Positions 47,326 through 59,599 of a DNA stretch of 64,000 bases are shown here, one piece after another. The position numbers and the translations under genes are program-made. The notes below the pieces were generated by a model. The model made no database searches and was not told the DNA's origin. It worked only from the letters and a program-made list of their open reading frames with translations. The number at the start of each line of letters is the position of its first letter. The stretch's first letter is position 1. Source of the stretch: Blasia pusilla (taxonomy: Eukaryota; Marchantiophyta; Marchantiopsida; Blasiales); assembly GCA_050084515.1 (NCBI GenBank), contig CM114272.1, positions 24,242,001 to 24,306,000 on the forward strand, read 5' to 3'.

Positions 47326-49125
47326 AGGACCTACCATCGAGCATATAAGAGAAGAAGGAAAGCACTTGAAATTCAACCTATATCTATTTTGGTGGTTGAG
47401 ACCATTCTAGCTTTATCAAATATCAAAATGCCAAATCATGGAAGTTTGTGCACGAGGTCATCTTTTAATATCTCCCAATTACTTTCTTTTTGTATAACTT
47501 CATTGCTTACCTTCAATTTTCATAATGATTGCCAATTGGAACTTCTTTGTTCTTTTTCATCTTATTTCAGGCCCTTAACTAAGGATGGACTTATGGTGGA
47601 GGCAAATTATGGAGTTAATCTTTGAGCGGGAGAACATGAAGTTATTCAGGAAGTTTCTACACAACAAGTGTTACAAGTTATCACCTATGCATCATCAAGA
47701 GTTGAGTTACCCGTCACTCCACACCCTCAAGTTTTTGAGAATGCTTCTACCCCTAGGCCAACTACTTATGGAACACCGGTGCCTACTCATGCTCCTATCG
47801 AGTATTAGTACCTCTCCAAGAAGTCTTCCATAATGCTTCCTCTCCATTTAATGTTGGAGATGAGCTCAACTCAAGAGTATATCATGTGCCCTCTATAGTT
47901 CATGGAATTCCATTAGCAACACAACGTGCCACTATAGCAAATGCTTCTACAATTCGTCCCCTATCTAATATTGATAGGAGAGTATGAATAAATAAATTAC
48001 TCAATATTGCAAGACATCCAAACTTCTAAGAAATTGATCTTAGGAAGTTATGATTACAAAATTCCACTTGTCATCATATACTCAGGTATGTCAAACATAT
48101 GCCCTTCATGCCATGCTGTGCATTGGAAATGTGAAATAGTAAGGGGTACAAAGTTTCGGGACTCACCGTATGGCATGTGTTGTGACCATGGGAAAACCAA
48201 CTTTCCCCTCTTAAAATCAACTCCTACATGCTTGAAATCGTTGATTTCAAGTGTTGGTCCAAAAAGTCTTCATTTCCTTGCCCATACTAGAGCCTATAAT
48301 TTGGCACTTCAACTCGTATCTAGTGGAGTGCACGTAAATGAGCAAGTTGGTGGTATTGGACACTTTAGGGTTCAAGGTGGGATATGTTATTCTATTTGTC
48401 CCTTGCATCCTGATATTGGGGGGCATCCCCAATTTTCTCAACCCTACATTCACGATACTGCAAATGAATTGGAGAATCGTGAAAGAGTTATGTGTAGGTC
48501 TTTTGAGCTTAATTTAGATATTTTGAAAGGGTTACAATACATGTTACACGAATGTATTCCATATGTGAAGATTTTTCGTTACATGGCATATGAAGCAAGT
48601 GATGTTAACATGCAAATCATCCTAAAAGCAAGTAAGAGAGGTCTCGATGCAAACCGTTATAATTTACCAACTACTTCTAAGATAGTTGCTATTTTACCAA
48701 GAGATGGAAGTCAACACGTTGACCATTATGATATAATTGAACGACTACATGGAGGAGGAGTTAGGTGTATATCGTACGTGAATGGGCCATATATTCCGTT
48801 ACACTCTGTTTTGTTACTTGTGTACGGTGAAGCGGGTTGGTATCCATAAATACCCTTTGGGAGAATGTAACAAAATATAACCTCCCCACATTCCCGAAAT
48901 GTTGATCAAGGAAGGGTGAAGATGTTCAATTATCATATGATAACATGGAAGATGGGAGAATTGATAGTGATATGGTTGAGGAGACAAGGGTGAAGCATGT
49001 TACAATATTGCAATTTGCATATTTTCAACTTCAAAAGCAGATTGTAACGGACGATGATAATCGACTCCTTCGATTCGGTTGACTTACTCAAGAATTTTTG
49101 GTGGACCTCTATGCCATTGATGCAA
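47326..49125 (+). pseudogene. Helitron replication protein, N-terminal region
   Basis: The frame at 48007-48849 reads CPSCHAVHWKCE (the C-x2-C-x-A-x2-W finger of Helitrons), CCDHGKTNFPLL, a HTRAYNLALQLVSSGVHVNE block, YSICPLHPDIGGHPQFSQPY (the 'L.P..g..P.faQlYi.D' block), RYNLPTTSKIVAILPRDGSQ, and ends PLHSVLLLVYGEAGW at a stop. After a frame change the family pattern goes on to LLRFG*LTQEFLVDLYAID at 49065-49125, where TGA replaces the Arg of 'GGRLFQQ(F/Y)vVD'. This is the Helitron_like_N region. The HUH nuclease and helicase motifs that should follow are missing, because the sequence passes into a Ty3/gypsy pol. The basic run at 47317 (KKRTYHRAYKRRRKALE) probably lies further N-terminal. 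Part of the 47.4-48.0 kb stretch may be intron. Confidence 0.85.
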
Positions 49126-52100
49126 CGATTATCATGGGTGCGCTCAAATCAAAAGGAAGCTTGACACAGTTCCTACGTGCTTATAGGAGTTGTTTTGCCT
49201 TTAGCATGAAGGAGTTGGGTTCTCTGGTTGGACCCGGTATACGGATTAATTTGGCTAGTGATACGCCAATCTTCCGTCGTCCCTACCGATATAGTGATAT
49301 GGAGAGGGACTTGATTAAGAGTAGGACGTTGGACCTTTTGGAGGCTGGATTAGTGGAGTTGTCGCATGGAGAGTATGCATCAGCCACTGTCATGCCTGTT
49401 AAAAAGGATATGCATGGCAACTACACGGATAGGCGGATGTGTGGAGATTACCGTCCTATCAATCGGCAAACCAAGGCCGATAGGTATGCCATGCCTACAC
49501 CTGAGGAGATCTTTGATGTGGTGGGACAGGCAAAGATTTTCAGTACTTTGGATCTTCGGGAAGGATACCATCAATTGCCGATTCGGGAGAGTGACAAGGC
49601 CAAGACAGCATTTTGGGGTGTCAACTCTCATGGCAAGGATTGTTTGTACCAATGGAAATTCTTACCCTTTGGGTTGAAGAATGCACCTGCCGAGTTTCAA
49701 AGAGTGATGGACAAGATCCTAGCAAGGTTGGATTTTGTTCGGTGTTACATTGATGATATCTTGGTGTTCAGTAAACACGGTGGAGGAGCATCGATACATT
49801 TGCAGATGGTGTTTGAGCGGTTGAAAGCTCATGGTCTACGTTTGCATCCAGGAAAGTGTAAGTTCTTCCATGAAGATGTTGAGTACTTGGGTCATGTGAT
49901 CTATCCAGGTGGTTTGGGAGTTCAACAAGCAAAGGTGGAGGCTTTGCACTTATTCCGCATCCGATAGATGTGAGTATAGTTCGAGCATTCATGGGATTGG
50001 CGAACTACTATCGGAGGTATGTGAAGGGATTTACTGCTATGGCAAAGCCTTTGAACCAATTGTTGAAATCAGATCAAGAGTGGCACTGGGGAGATGATCA
50101 GGAGAGAGCTTTTGTGGAGCTTAAGGCCCAGTTGGTGGCGGCGCCTATCTTGAGGAGACCTATCGAGGGCGCCCATTTCGATTACACGATTGGAGTAGGT
50201 TGGGACTTGGAGCGGTGTTGACACAACATGATGATGAGCACATGGAGTTTGTGATGGCCTATGCAAGTCGTTCGAATAATGATGCGGAGTCGCGCTATAG
50301 TTCATATGAGGGAGAGTGCTTGGCAGTAGTGTGGGTTGTGGCACACTTTAGGTGTTACTTGTTTGGCACACGCAGTTTACCCTTGTTCGCGATCACCACC
50401 GCTCAAGTGGTTGATGGAGTCGGACAAGCTTACAGGGAAGCTTGCACGGTGGGCTCTTATCTTACAGGAGTATGACTTCCAAGTGGTACATAGACCTGGA
50501 GTTGCCAACCTTGATGCTGATGGGTTGAGTAGGAACCCATATACTAGCCAAGAGGATACAACTAGGGCTAGATGGCATGGCGAGGTTGATGAGGAGATGG
50601 TGCCAGGTTGGCATGCATCCGCCTTTTTATGTTGGTTAGGGATGGACTCTAGTATGGAGGACCACATGATATCTTACTCTAGTCAGAGGGTAGATGGCCA
50701 ACCTTCAGATCCTAAGGTTGGAGATGGTGGTACGGATCAGCGTGATATTCATGATGATGCATTGGTGTTGGAGTTCCTACGGACCAGTAGGGTGCCAGGC
50801 ATAGTGAGTGCCAAGGAGCGAGACCGTGTTCTTCAACGTGCTAAGAGATATCGATTGGAGGGAACACATATTCTCCGCGTGTGGGAGGATGGTAGAGTAC
50901 GAGTAGTGCCACATTTGGCTTAGAGAGAGCGCATTGTGCGACATGCCCATGAGGAGTTGGGACATTTTTGGGTAAAGCGTACATATAGCTTACTCCTTGG
51001 CGATATTGGTGGCGTGGCATGCATACTGGTGCAGCAGTTGGTGTCACGTTGTATGGTTTGTGACCGGGTGAGGGCATCATTTAATGCCCCTACACCACAA
51101 TTACACCCCTTGCCTATTATGGGGTTGGGTTACCGTTGGAGTGTGGACTTTGCGGGACCGTTACCGTTGACTATACGACATCATCGATATGTGTTGGTGA
51201 TGGTGGAGCACTTCTCCAAGTGGATTGAGTTGGTGGCATTACGGACAAGGCAAGTGAGGAACGGCGTATGCGTTTCGGATAGAGTGCTTAGTCATTTTGG
51301 TGCACCACTGAAGTCTTGACCGACCAGGATCTGAGTTTCAGGGTGAGTTTAGGTCTTGTGTGACAAGGCGTTGATTGATCATCGGACCACGTCTCGAGAT
51401 CATCTAGAGGTGGATGGTTTGGCTGAGCATGTGGTTCGCAGACCGTGAAGAGGGCATTGCGCAAGTATGGCCTCTGAAGGGCATCTTGGAGACTAGGATA
51501 TTCGGTTGGCATGGTTAGCCATGGGGTATAGGTTGATCGCCAAGCATCCTTGGCTTCCTTCTCACCTTATTTTTGTTATCGGCCGAGATCCGGACTTGCC
51601 AGCATCAATTTGTCGGAGTCTAGTGAGGTGGTGAACCTTGATGACCCGAGAGATGTGGATGAGGATGTGTTCTCGGGGCGTGAGCTCTTCGGAGAGTTAT
51701 GCCAATGACCTTTGAGAATCTTGCCATTGCTCAACACAGGGATACGTTGCGGTATGCAACCATTGAGTGGAGGTTATCGACCATCGATTCGAGGTTCCAT
51801 GTGGGGACTATGTCTATTTGTAGCAGATTGCCCGACAAGGTTGGATGTGACGGCATGCCGCACTATTTTACGAGTCGCGTGAGGTGTTAGCTTCCGGAGT
51901 TCTCATGTTGGAGGGTCGTGATGGAGTTGTTTGGAAGGACCATGTGCGTAATTGTGCGCCATGTCATCTTCCAAATGTGGATGGTATTGTTGACCCAAGC
52001 TTAGCCATGATACGTGCTAGCTTGAGGTGCATGTTGTGTGGGTCTGCTGGTGCGCAACCCGTATGTTGTGTGTGATCGGTGTTCTAGGGGTTGGCACATG

Positions 52101-52200
52101 ATGTGTTTGACTCCACGTTTGGATGTTGTTCCCTCTTTGGAAGGTGGGTTTGTCCTCGATGTACTTAGGAGAGGTAGATGACTTGATCTTTGCATGATAT
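49126..52200 (+). pseudogene. Ty3/gypsy pol relic: RT, RNase H, integrase, PHD-like finger
   Basis: Reverse transcriptase: 49170-49945, with MCGDYRPINRQTKADRYAMP, FSTLDLREGYHQ, FLPFGLKNAPAEFQ and YIDDILVFSKH (catalytic YIDD). After a frameshift near 49945: VRAFMGLANYYRRYVKGF. After another near 50185: RNase H with DWSRLGLGAVLTQHDD and RYSSYEGECLAVVW. After a third near 50385: KWLMESDKLTGKLARWALIL and ANLDADGLSRNP. An in-frame TAG at 50921 precedes the integrase: HAHEELGHFWVKRTYSLL with C-x2-C (CMVCDRV), then YRWSVDFAGPL (first catalytic Asp). The rest of the integrase is badly decayed to about 51690. The C-terminus has EGRDGVVWKDHVRNCAPCHL and a PHD-like finger at 52026-52170. The order RT-RNase H-integrase is Ty3/gypsy. 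Gag and protease are absent: the 5' side is fused to Helitron sequence. Confidence 0.88.
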
Positions 52201-52339
52201 GGATTTAGATGTGCGACTAACGATGGGGCAACCTAGCACCCGGCCTTCTTATTCGGGTACCCAAGAAGGTGTATAGCATGTAGTAGATGTATAGGGCTAC
52301 TTGGGAGTTAGAGGACCTAACCGCTTGATTAGGGGGCGA

Positions 52340-52919
52340 GTTGTGGTACACTTGCGTTTGTGGATACTCTCGTCTATGTTATGTATGTATGTGTGTATGG
52401 TATGTCGGCGATGTATGTTGTATGACGATGTGGATTGCACGACATTGTCATGACCATACGGATTATGTCGTAGAGTATGGTGTCTTTGGTAGAGGCCATT
52501 CCTTATGTAGGATCGTAGTGGCTTGGTAGAGATGCGGTTCCATCCATAGGGTTGGGGTTACTCACTTGGGGTGACTTTCCCAGAGGGGCCCGCTCTTAGG
52601 TTGGAGGATATAAGGTGGCTTGCCCTCAAAAACGATCGATTCTTTGAGTTGAGCCTGTTGCGTTGGGAGTTAGCCTTGGTAGTGAGTAGAGCTCTTGGCT
52701 ATGGTGTTTACCGCAAGCTTCGACCTAGATTCTCCCATCGTGGAGTGGGTTTGGCTCGATTGTATGTGATTGTAAACGTGTTTTATGATAGTAGGTCTTT
52801 CATGGATTTCAGTTGTGGTACACTTGCGTTTGTGGATACTCTCGTCTATGTTATGTATGTATGTGCGTATGGTATGTCAGCGATGTATGTTGTATGACGA
52901 TGTGGATTCGCACGACAAA
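52340..52919 (+). repeat. Direct repeat of about 105 bp, possible LTR of the gypsy element
   Basis: 52340-52446 and 52811-52919 both run from ttgtggtacacttgcgtttg through cgatgtatgttgtatgacga to gcacgaca, nearly identical. A purine-rich ttagggggcgag directly precedes the first copy, as a polypurine tract precedes a 3' LTR. The ending cgatgtatgttgt..gcacgaca resembles the end of LTR-like copy B (about 59553-59594). I infer LTR-derived sequence in tandem; borders are not certain. Confidence 0.55.
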
Positions 52920-54100
52920 GCAGAGGCTAGGATTTGCCTCTCAAATATCTATGGCGAGGATTGCTCGATCAATTGGAGCAACACCTCGAGGCTATGATGG
53001 CCCAACATCCATCCATATTAAGTGCAAGAGGCACATTGAATTTTGGATCTACCCTTGCCCAAGATATGGGAAGAGATATGGAAGGTATGGGATTTCTTTA
53101 CGATACTATACAGATAGATGTAGATTCAGTGGCTACAAGAGGCATAGTAAGAGATTTTAAGCTTAGAGGATCCGATGTGGAGTTGGATCACCGGTGAGTC
53201 AAATTTGGTAGGTAGGTCGGGCTTCCTTTGCCATTAATTGGTAGAGGCTCTTTGGATCCGGACTACGGTGCCTAGATGGCCTTTGTAGAATGTTATTGTC
53301 ATATATGTCGATACATTGAGAGGAGCATGTGAGGGTGAGTATGTCTACTATGCCTATGAAATTTTCTACCCAACCTAGCACTAGTAGGTTGTGAGATGTA
53401 TCCATGATTTTATGTCGAGTTCCATTACTTTTAGTCATGAACTTGGTGATATGTGGAGTTTGATAAGTTGAGATCTTTAGGTTAGCAACAAGATTTTATG
53501 AGAGGGAGAGTGTTGATTCATCTTGTATAGAGATTTACGTAGGAGATGTGATAATTATCTAATTGGATTGGATGCTCGAGACGAGGTCCACAAAGAGGTG
53601 GCATGGAGCAATGACTCACAATGCTGGAGTTTTCAACTAGACCAGCGATAGAGCAGCCAACCATCTCACAAAGAGTTATAATTTTGGACAACCAAGCTAG
53701 AATATTATATTTTTTGGTCCATCTGGAGTCATGTATAGACCAAAGAGGGTGCTACTTGATTCAAGAGAACAATCGCATATGTTGAGGAAGCGATATGTAT
53801 AGCAATGGGGTTCAGATGAGTGAGATCATAAGTTGTCCTTTCCAAATTCAGACTTCATTGGGAGGAACTTCCCCAATGCACAACATGATTCATGATGAGG
53901 TTTCTGTGAGGATTTTACCCGACCGTCTGACAGATATTGTAGTGATGCAAACATAAGCAAGCCTGACTCTGAGTGAATGATGTTTTGGTAGAGGGTACTT
54001 TATTATATCCGTGAGGTTTCACAATTGACTTATAGGAAGTGAAAACCTCCTATCAACTAGGTAGGCAGTTAGGTAAGGGATGAGCCAATCTAATTCTACA
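52920..54100. other. Unassigned repeat-like DNA, possible copia LTR start
   Basis: A frame at 52934-53197 (+) reads LLDQLEQHLEAMMAQHPSIL and could be a gag-like remnant after an LTR, but I cannot support a family. At 53498-53516, tgagagggagag followed by tgttg looks like a polypurine tract and LTR start. Nothing else is recognisable. Confidence 0.3.
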
Positions 54101-55657
54101 AAATCCACCTGTGAATGACCCTAAAAAAAGGCTTTATGTTACTCAAACCGAGACTCTGAGACTTTGTAATTACTTAACCTGAATATAGTAACAAAAATTA
54201 CTCCTAGTGGTATAAGTTGTTACTCAAACCAAGTGTAGTCATATTTGAGTTTCATTCTTTTTACTCATCTTAGTAATTTAACACGACTTCTTTGTAGTCA
54301 TTTTTTATTACTAGCCGAATCATTAAGAATGATTAGCCGAATCATAAGGAATGACTTGGATGAGTCATTCTTTAAGTCACAAAGAATAACTCCATAATTT
54401 TAATGACTCAATGAGTGATAAAGAATGACTTTGTGCATCATAAAAATAACTTGTTCATGTCATTAAGACTGACATGGACAAGTTATTTTACAATCCTAAT
54501 AGTTTTGACATATGAATTGTGATAGTATAAAACAACTTATACAAGTAACATAAAGTCATTTGGTTAACTTTAGCAAGTCATTTATGTATGACAGGGATGC
54601 TTTATTGTTGAATGAATAGTGTACATTATATTAGTATCTCTTGTCTATCCATGACTAGCACTAGATATGAATGCCTCCTACCTACCCTCTTTCGGACTTC
54701 ATGATTGCCCTCTTCTACATATTCTCCTATCACTACTTGTCTTACATCCAACAAAGGGCATGGAGAAACTATTATGCTTTAACTAAAGTCCTTATGCTAC
54801 AAATATCATCTCAAAGCATACATGCACAGTCATTGTACCATCTCACATATGTTATAGCATATGATTGGTTTTCACAATCATGTCATAAGTGCTTGTCACA
54901 TGTAGTCTAAAATTGTGGACACTGCTTCCTACATCCAAGTATGATCACATGTCCAAAACTACAAAATGTATCCATTTACATAATCCACCCTCAAATGGAC
55001 TATCTACTTAAATTAAAAAAGTTGCCTAGTCAAGAGTGAATGATGTTTTCTATGAAAAACAGAGACATACATTAAAAAAAGTCCCAAGCACATTTGAATT
55101 GGCACACTCAAAATTGAAACACAAAGGATCATCCTCTACTTTTGAGAAGGCACAACAAGATGGGATGGTCATAACACTACACTATCAAGGGCATCTCGAA
55201 CATAAATCTGCCGTGGATTGTCAACCATATTTGGAAATAACAAAACACATCTTTTTTTTGCATACCTATGTTAAATGGACAATAAAATGCCTATTTGGAA
55301 TCTCACATCCATGGAAGGTAGAACAAGCATCATGCAATTTTGCCATAACCTACAATCACTTAGGGATTCTCAAGTGATATCAACTACTGCAAAGAAGGTA
55401 TTAGACATTTGAATCATGTCTTGGATTTGGAGAAGATCTATATTCTCAAGATCCATTTTTCCTCCCCTCCCCACCATTGTTAGAGCATTGTCATCTCGCT
55501 TGTCATTCTCCTTTGAAAATGTCCTCGCCTCCAAATTACATGTCCACGATATCCTACCTTGGCATTTTCCTATAATGGTCGGGGCTCTCATGTGTGCTGT
55601 CTACAATCACAAAAAATTCAAAATTTAATCACATTGTGAAAGTCTAAGATCCTTTAT

Positions 55658-56700
55658 TCACTTAAAAGTACAGTGCACAACAACACCCTCAATTCTCTTA
55701 CCTGAACAAACTAGTTCACATGCAATGAGTCTAGCATTAACCTCGTTTATTGCTCCCTTTCTCTTTGGACCAGTTGGTGCAATGCTTGCAATTGTATCTA
55801 GTCCACTGACTGCATGGATACCCTTGGCAATGGGTGGCTTCATTGGATTCAAGGGCACAATAATGACCAACTTGGGAGAGGGCTCTCTTTGGATTTGAAG
55901 ATTGTCCACTGATTGGATGAGGAGAGGATACACTCAATGGCATATTAGATGATACAAGAATAAGAGTAAGGGCTCGTTCACTAACTCCATGAGGAGATAA
56001 TACAACTCTTGGATTTGGAGATCTTTCCCTAGATCTGCATAAGCTCGTAGAAATTAATTCCGTCAACCTTTTGAAGTTGTGTTCTTGGCTGGAAATAATA
56101 TTCTGTATGCTTTCCCTTACCATGTTTAAACGGCTGGAGAATGCATCCATGTGATCAATTATGTAAGTCACTGATTCATGCTACAACTTCTCCATGGACT
56201 TTAATCATTTAGAGATCTATGTCAACTCAAATGATCTTGTAGCCTGAATCATAAGATGGACAACTCAATCTATATCCCAAGCATGTACTAAAAATAAAAT
56301 TGAGTGATATCAACTCTATAGCAAGAAAATGCAGATACATGCTTAGACACTATAGTTGTAGTATGACTTCTTTGGTTCTTTGCCTCCTCATGCACCTGCT
56401 TCTTGGTGTGGTTTGCCCCTTCTCTTTTCTCTAAAACATATGAGTCATCAAGTAACTTTAGTCTATCAAACACCGTCCCAAGCCAAACAATATAATGGAT
56501 AAAAAACATATAAATGGATCCTTCAATACTATTTATACCATGTGCTATGCGATTGGTGTGTTCCCTTTTCTTCTTGCAAGGTTTGGATTGGCCACCGCTA
56601 CCCGTGGCTTCGACATCTACTCACTCTTTGTCGTTGTACTTTCACTCATGAAGCGAGCTAATAATCTTCCCCATTGGTTAGTATCTGCATGAGGTGATGG
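55658..56700 (-). pseudogene. Possible CACTA accessory transposase (Transposase_24-like) relic
   Basis: Minus-strand frames, broken by stops and shifts, read KPRVAVANPNLARRKGN (about 56600), LEKREGANHTKKQVHEEAKN (about 56400), and from 56171 MDAFSSRLNMVRESIQNIIS followed by a Ser/Pro-rich stretch. The order 'nk.nR.k....ht.Gsksf', 'thkkkdG..v.e.a' and a C-terminal helix is that of plant Transposase_24 proteins of CACTA elements. The match is loose and partly rests on the CACTA terminus nearby. Confidence 0.35.
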
Positions 56701-57289
56701 GCCTACTTTCTTGCATCCTTCAACTTCTTTCCATGTCTCATGTAATCTAAATCTTTTCGTATTCAGTATTCATTGGGCATATTCCTCTAAACATAGAACA
56801 ACCACTCCATTTCGATCGTTTCCAACAAACTCCCATCTAGCACCAATATCCCTCAACATAAAGTTATAATCGCCAAAGTGCTAGTCTGAAAAATCCATTA
56901 TGGAGATGTCAAGCCATTGCAACACCTATGCTCTGAATTCTGCATGCCACATACTCTTTCCTTTAGAAGTTATGGTGATCCAACCTGAGTTGTTTATACC
57001 CCCCTCGTCACGCACATTGCTCTTTGTCACTGAGTTTGGTATGTATAATGTCCCCACACTTTCCCTTCACAAGCCTATAGTTTTATAGTCTGGTGCACAC
57101 ATGACACACTTCAGTCGTAATTCCATTTCAGCTTGCAAATATATCTGCTTACAAACAGACTTTCACAACGTCGTAAAAGCCACTTACAAATTACAATATC
57201 TTACACAACTTACGGATAATAAGTTGTGAATCTAGGGAAGATACTTCATTTAATATGACTTGGTGTTTCCTGTATCCTTTGTCATTTAC

Positions 57290-57315
57290 CCGTGTAGTGG
57301 TGGTCCACTACACGG
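57290..57315. repeat. Short perfect palindrome (11-bp arms)
   Basis: ccgtgtagtgg at 57290-57300, spacer tggt, ccactacacgg at 57305-57315. It lies inside the presumed CACTA element. Confidence 0.8.
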
Positions 57316-58189
57316 TTGGTTCTGTCCATACATGTCTGGAGAAGTATTATCAAGTCCATAAAGGAACTTGGCTAGTTCCTAACCGATCTTGACTATTTGG
57401 AACAACATGAAAACTTCCCTCGATTTAGTTGGAGAATCCAGCTTGCAGAGGGTCTATGCATAGATAATGGTAAGACTAGTGCACGAACGCATGAGGCAAC
57501 ATTTCCACAATCTTTCTATGAAATATGGGAAAACAGAAATTTCAGAATCCAATTGGAAAGGGCTTACTATTTCATCCTTGCCTTATTGGACATAGCAATC
57601 TCTACCACCTTGAGACATGCCAACTTGTCTCTGTTAAAGCAGAAATGATCTAGAATCCACTTTCAAAGGGAGATTTTTGTGTAACACGAAAGCTATAACT
57701 AGTTAGAACAAGCACAAAGATCAATCTTAAAGTCCACTTGACTTGGCAAACAATCAGACGAGGTGTGGCTCGTAATGGCCCTACTAGTCAAGAAATTTAA
57801 TACGATTTCTCTCAATCAAGAAAGAGTACAAAGAGATGGTCAATGAATAACTCTCGTGTTAATCTAAGATTAAGAAATGACCCATAAACAGAGGTAAAAG
57901 AAACATCGCTAAAACATTAGGCACACGTGAAAATATGAGCTTGTTGTTAACAATACAACAGTGCAAATAGATTCATTACTTGACACCTCTCTTACCATTA
58001 ATGATACATTTGTATGTCTCAGTTCTTGGACTAATGTATCCTTATTTGATCAAATAGGAGTGTACACCAGGGACCAAGTCAATAGCAAAGCCATAGCTAA
58101 CATGTCCATCCATATGTATTTCGGAGTGACAAGAATAGACAATATATCCTCTTCTCCCCGACTACAAGCACCTTGGAGTGGGATCCAAG

Positions 58190-58308
<119 letters not shown>

Positions 58309-59221
58309 CTTGTAAGTGAATTTGCCTTTCAAATTGACCTCCTCCATAAAGCCCACTCTTGTAGGGGTTGGAGCCTCCCGCTTCTTGTCATCGGCACCTC
58401 TCCCACTACATTGATATCTCAAGATGGAATATGATAAATCTCAATGCGCTCCAAATCTGTTACATTTAAAAATATCTATATGCTTCTACGCAAACTGTGC
58501 TTGAGATGACCAAGCACGATTTGATTGCGGATGACTCTTCTCCCTCTCTAAATTTTCACTAGTCACTAATTATGACTAAACCATCTTGTGAGTAATTCAC
58601 GAGTCAATTGATCGGTTCCAAAGTAACTTAGTATAATTCAAATGACTCTTAGTAACACAAGTCAAAAACGTGTGGGTTTAAAATGGCCTATTTTCTACTA
58701 GTGATCACTCATGCGGTATGTAAGGAGACTTGACGACTCATTCCGAGGATTGACTACAGTAGCAACAACTTATTCTTGAGCACTATATTGGATTGAATAT
58801 TTACTAGAGGGGAACGTCGATGTTGAGGATACTTTGGTAGAGGATAGTCCTATGGAGTTATATGTTATGACGAGCGTGACTACTCTTGTTGGAAATACTT
58901 CTTTAGTATTTTGGGGAATGAGTATCGATTGGCGGATGAGTGTAGACGAGCTTGTCACGTCTTTTAGGATAGATTTGTGAGATCTAGTAGAGCGCCTTTG
59001 TGAGTATTTAAGGGCAGGCTCACTAGGTCGGGGATGACCTGTTGAGGCCCCGAGAAACCTAAGAGAGCAAGTTTCCCCTTCGTTTCGGCTCATTTAGAGA
59101 CATATTGAGGAAATTACTATTTTAGGTAAATACCATTTTGAATATATGATCGACTTTATATTTTTTAGTAAGGGGCCCTTGACTTCCTACATCAGGTCAA
59201 GAGCCAAGGAGGTGACTTGGG

Positions 59222-59592
59222 AGCATGAGTTACCATGGAGAGAGTTTGGGAGAGGGGAGGAGTATACCTAAAGGAGAGAGAGCTTGAGAGCTCATTCTCT
59301 CTTTGTTGAACCTCTTGGCACGAGGCGGCGGAGTTATGGTCCCTTGCCTTGTGAGTGTAACCCAAGCCTTTCATTAGGAAAGTGGGTTTGGTTTGACATT
59401 GAGAGAGATATGTGAGAGTGCACACATGTGAGAACTATGGTGTTGTGAGAGAGATTGGATCTTATTTTATTGGAGATATTTTGGTACTTCTTGTCTTGTT
59501 ATTTGGATGCAATGAGTTAGCATGGGATCGTGCGTATTTGTGTGTGTGTTCGGTGACAACGATGTATGTTGTGTAGTGATGAGTATGCGCAC
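59222..59592 (+). repeat. LTR-like repeat, copy B
   Basis: Same-orientation partner of 25083-25420, with the landmark words described there and 25-30 extra bases. Upstream at 58998-59010, gtatttaagggc could be a TATA-type promoter of the LTR. The copy ends near gcacgaca (59594), followed by agcttgtgaggcaggcgtgg, possibly the start of a retrotransposon leader. Confidence 0.7.
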
Positions 59593-59599
59593 GACAAGC

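Noticed and set aside
57290-57315. Head-to-head CACTA ends at the short palindrome
   Set aside because: The arms contain cacta-like bases, but the flanks lack the gtagaaaa part of a CACTA terminus.
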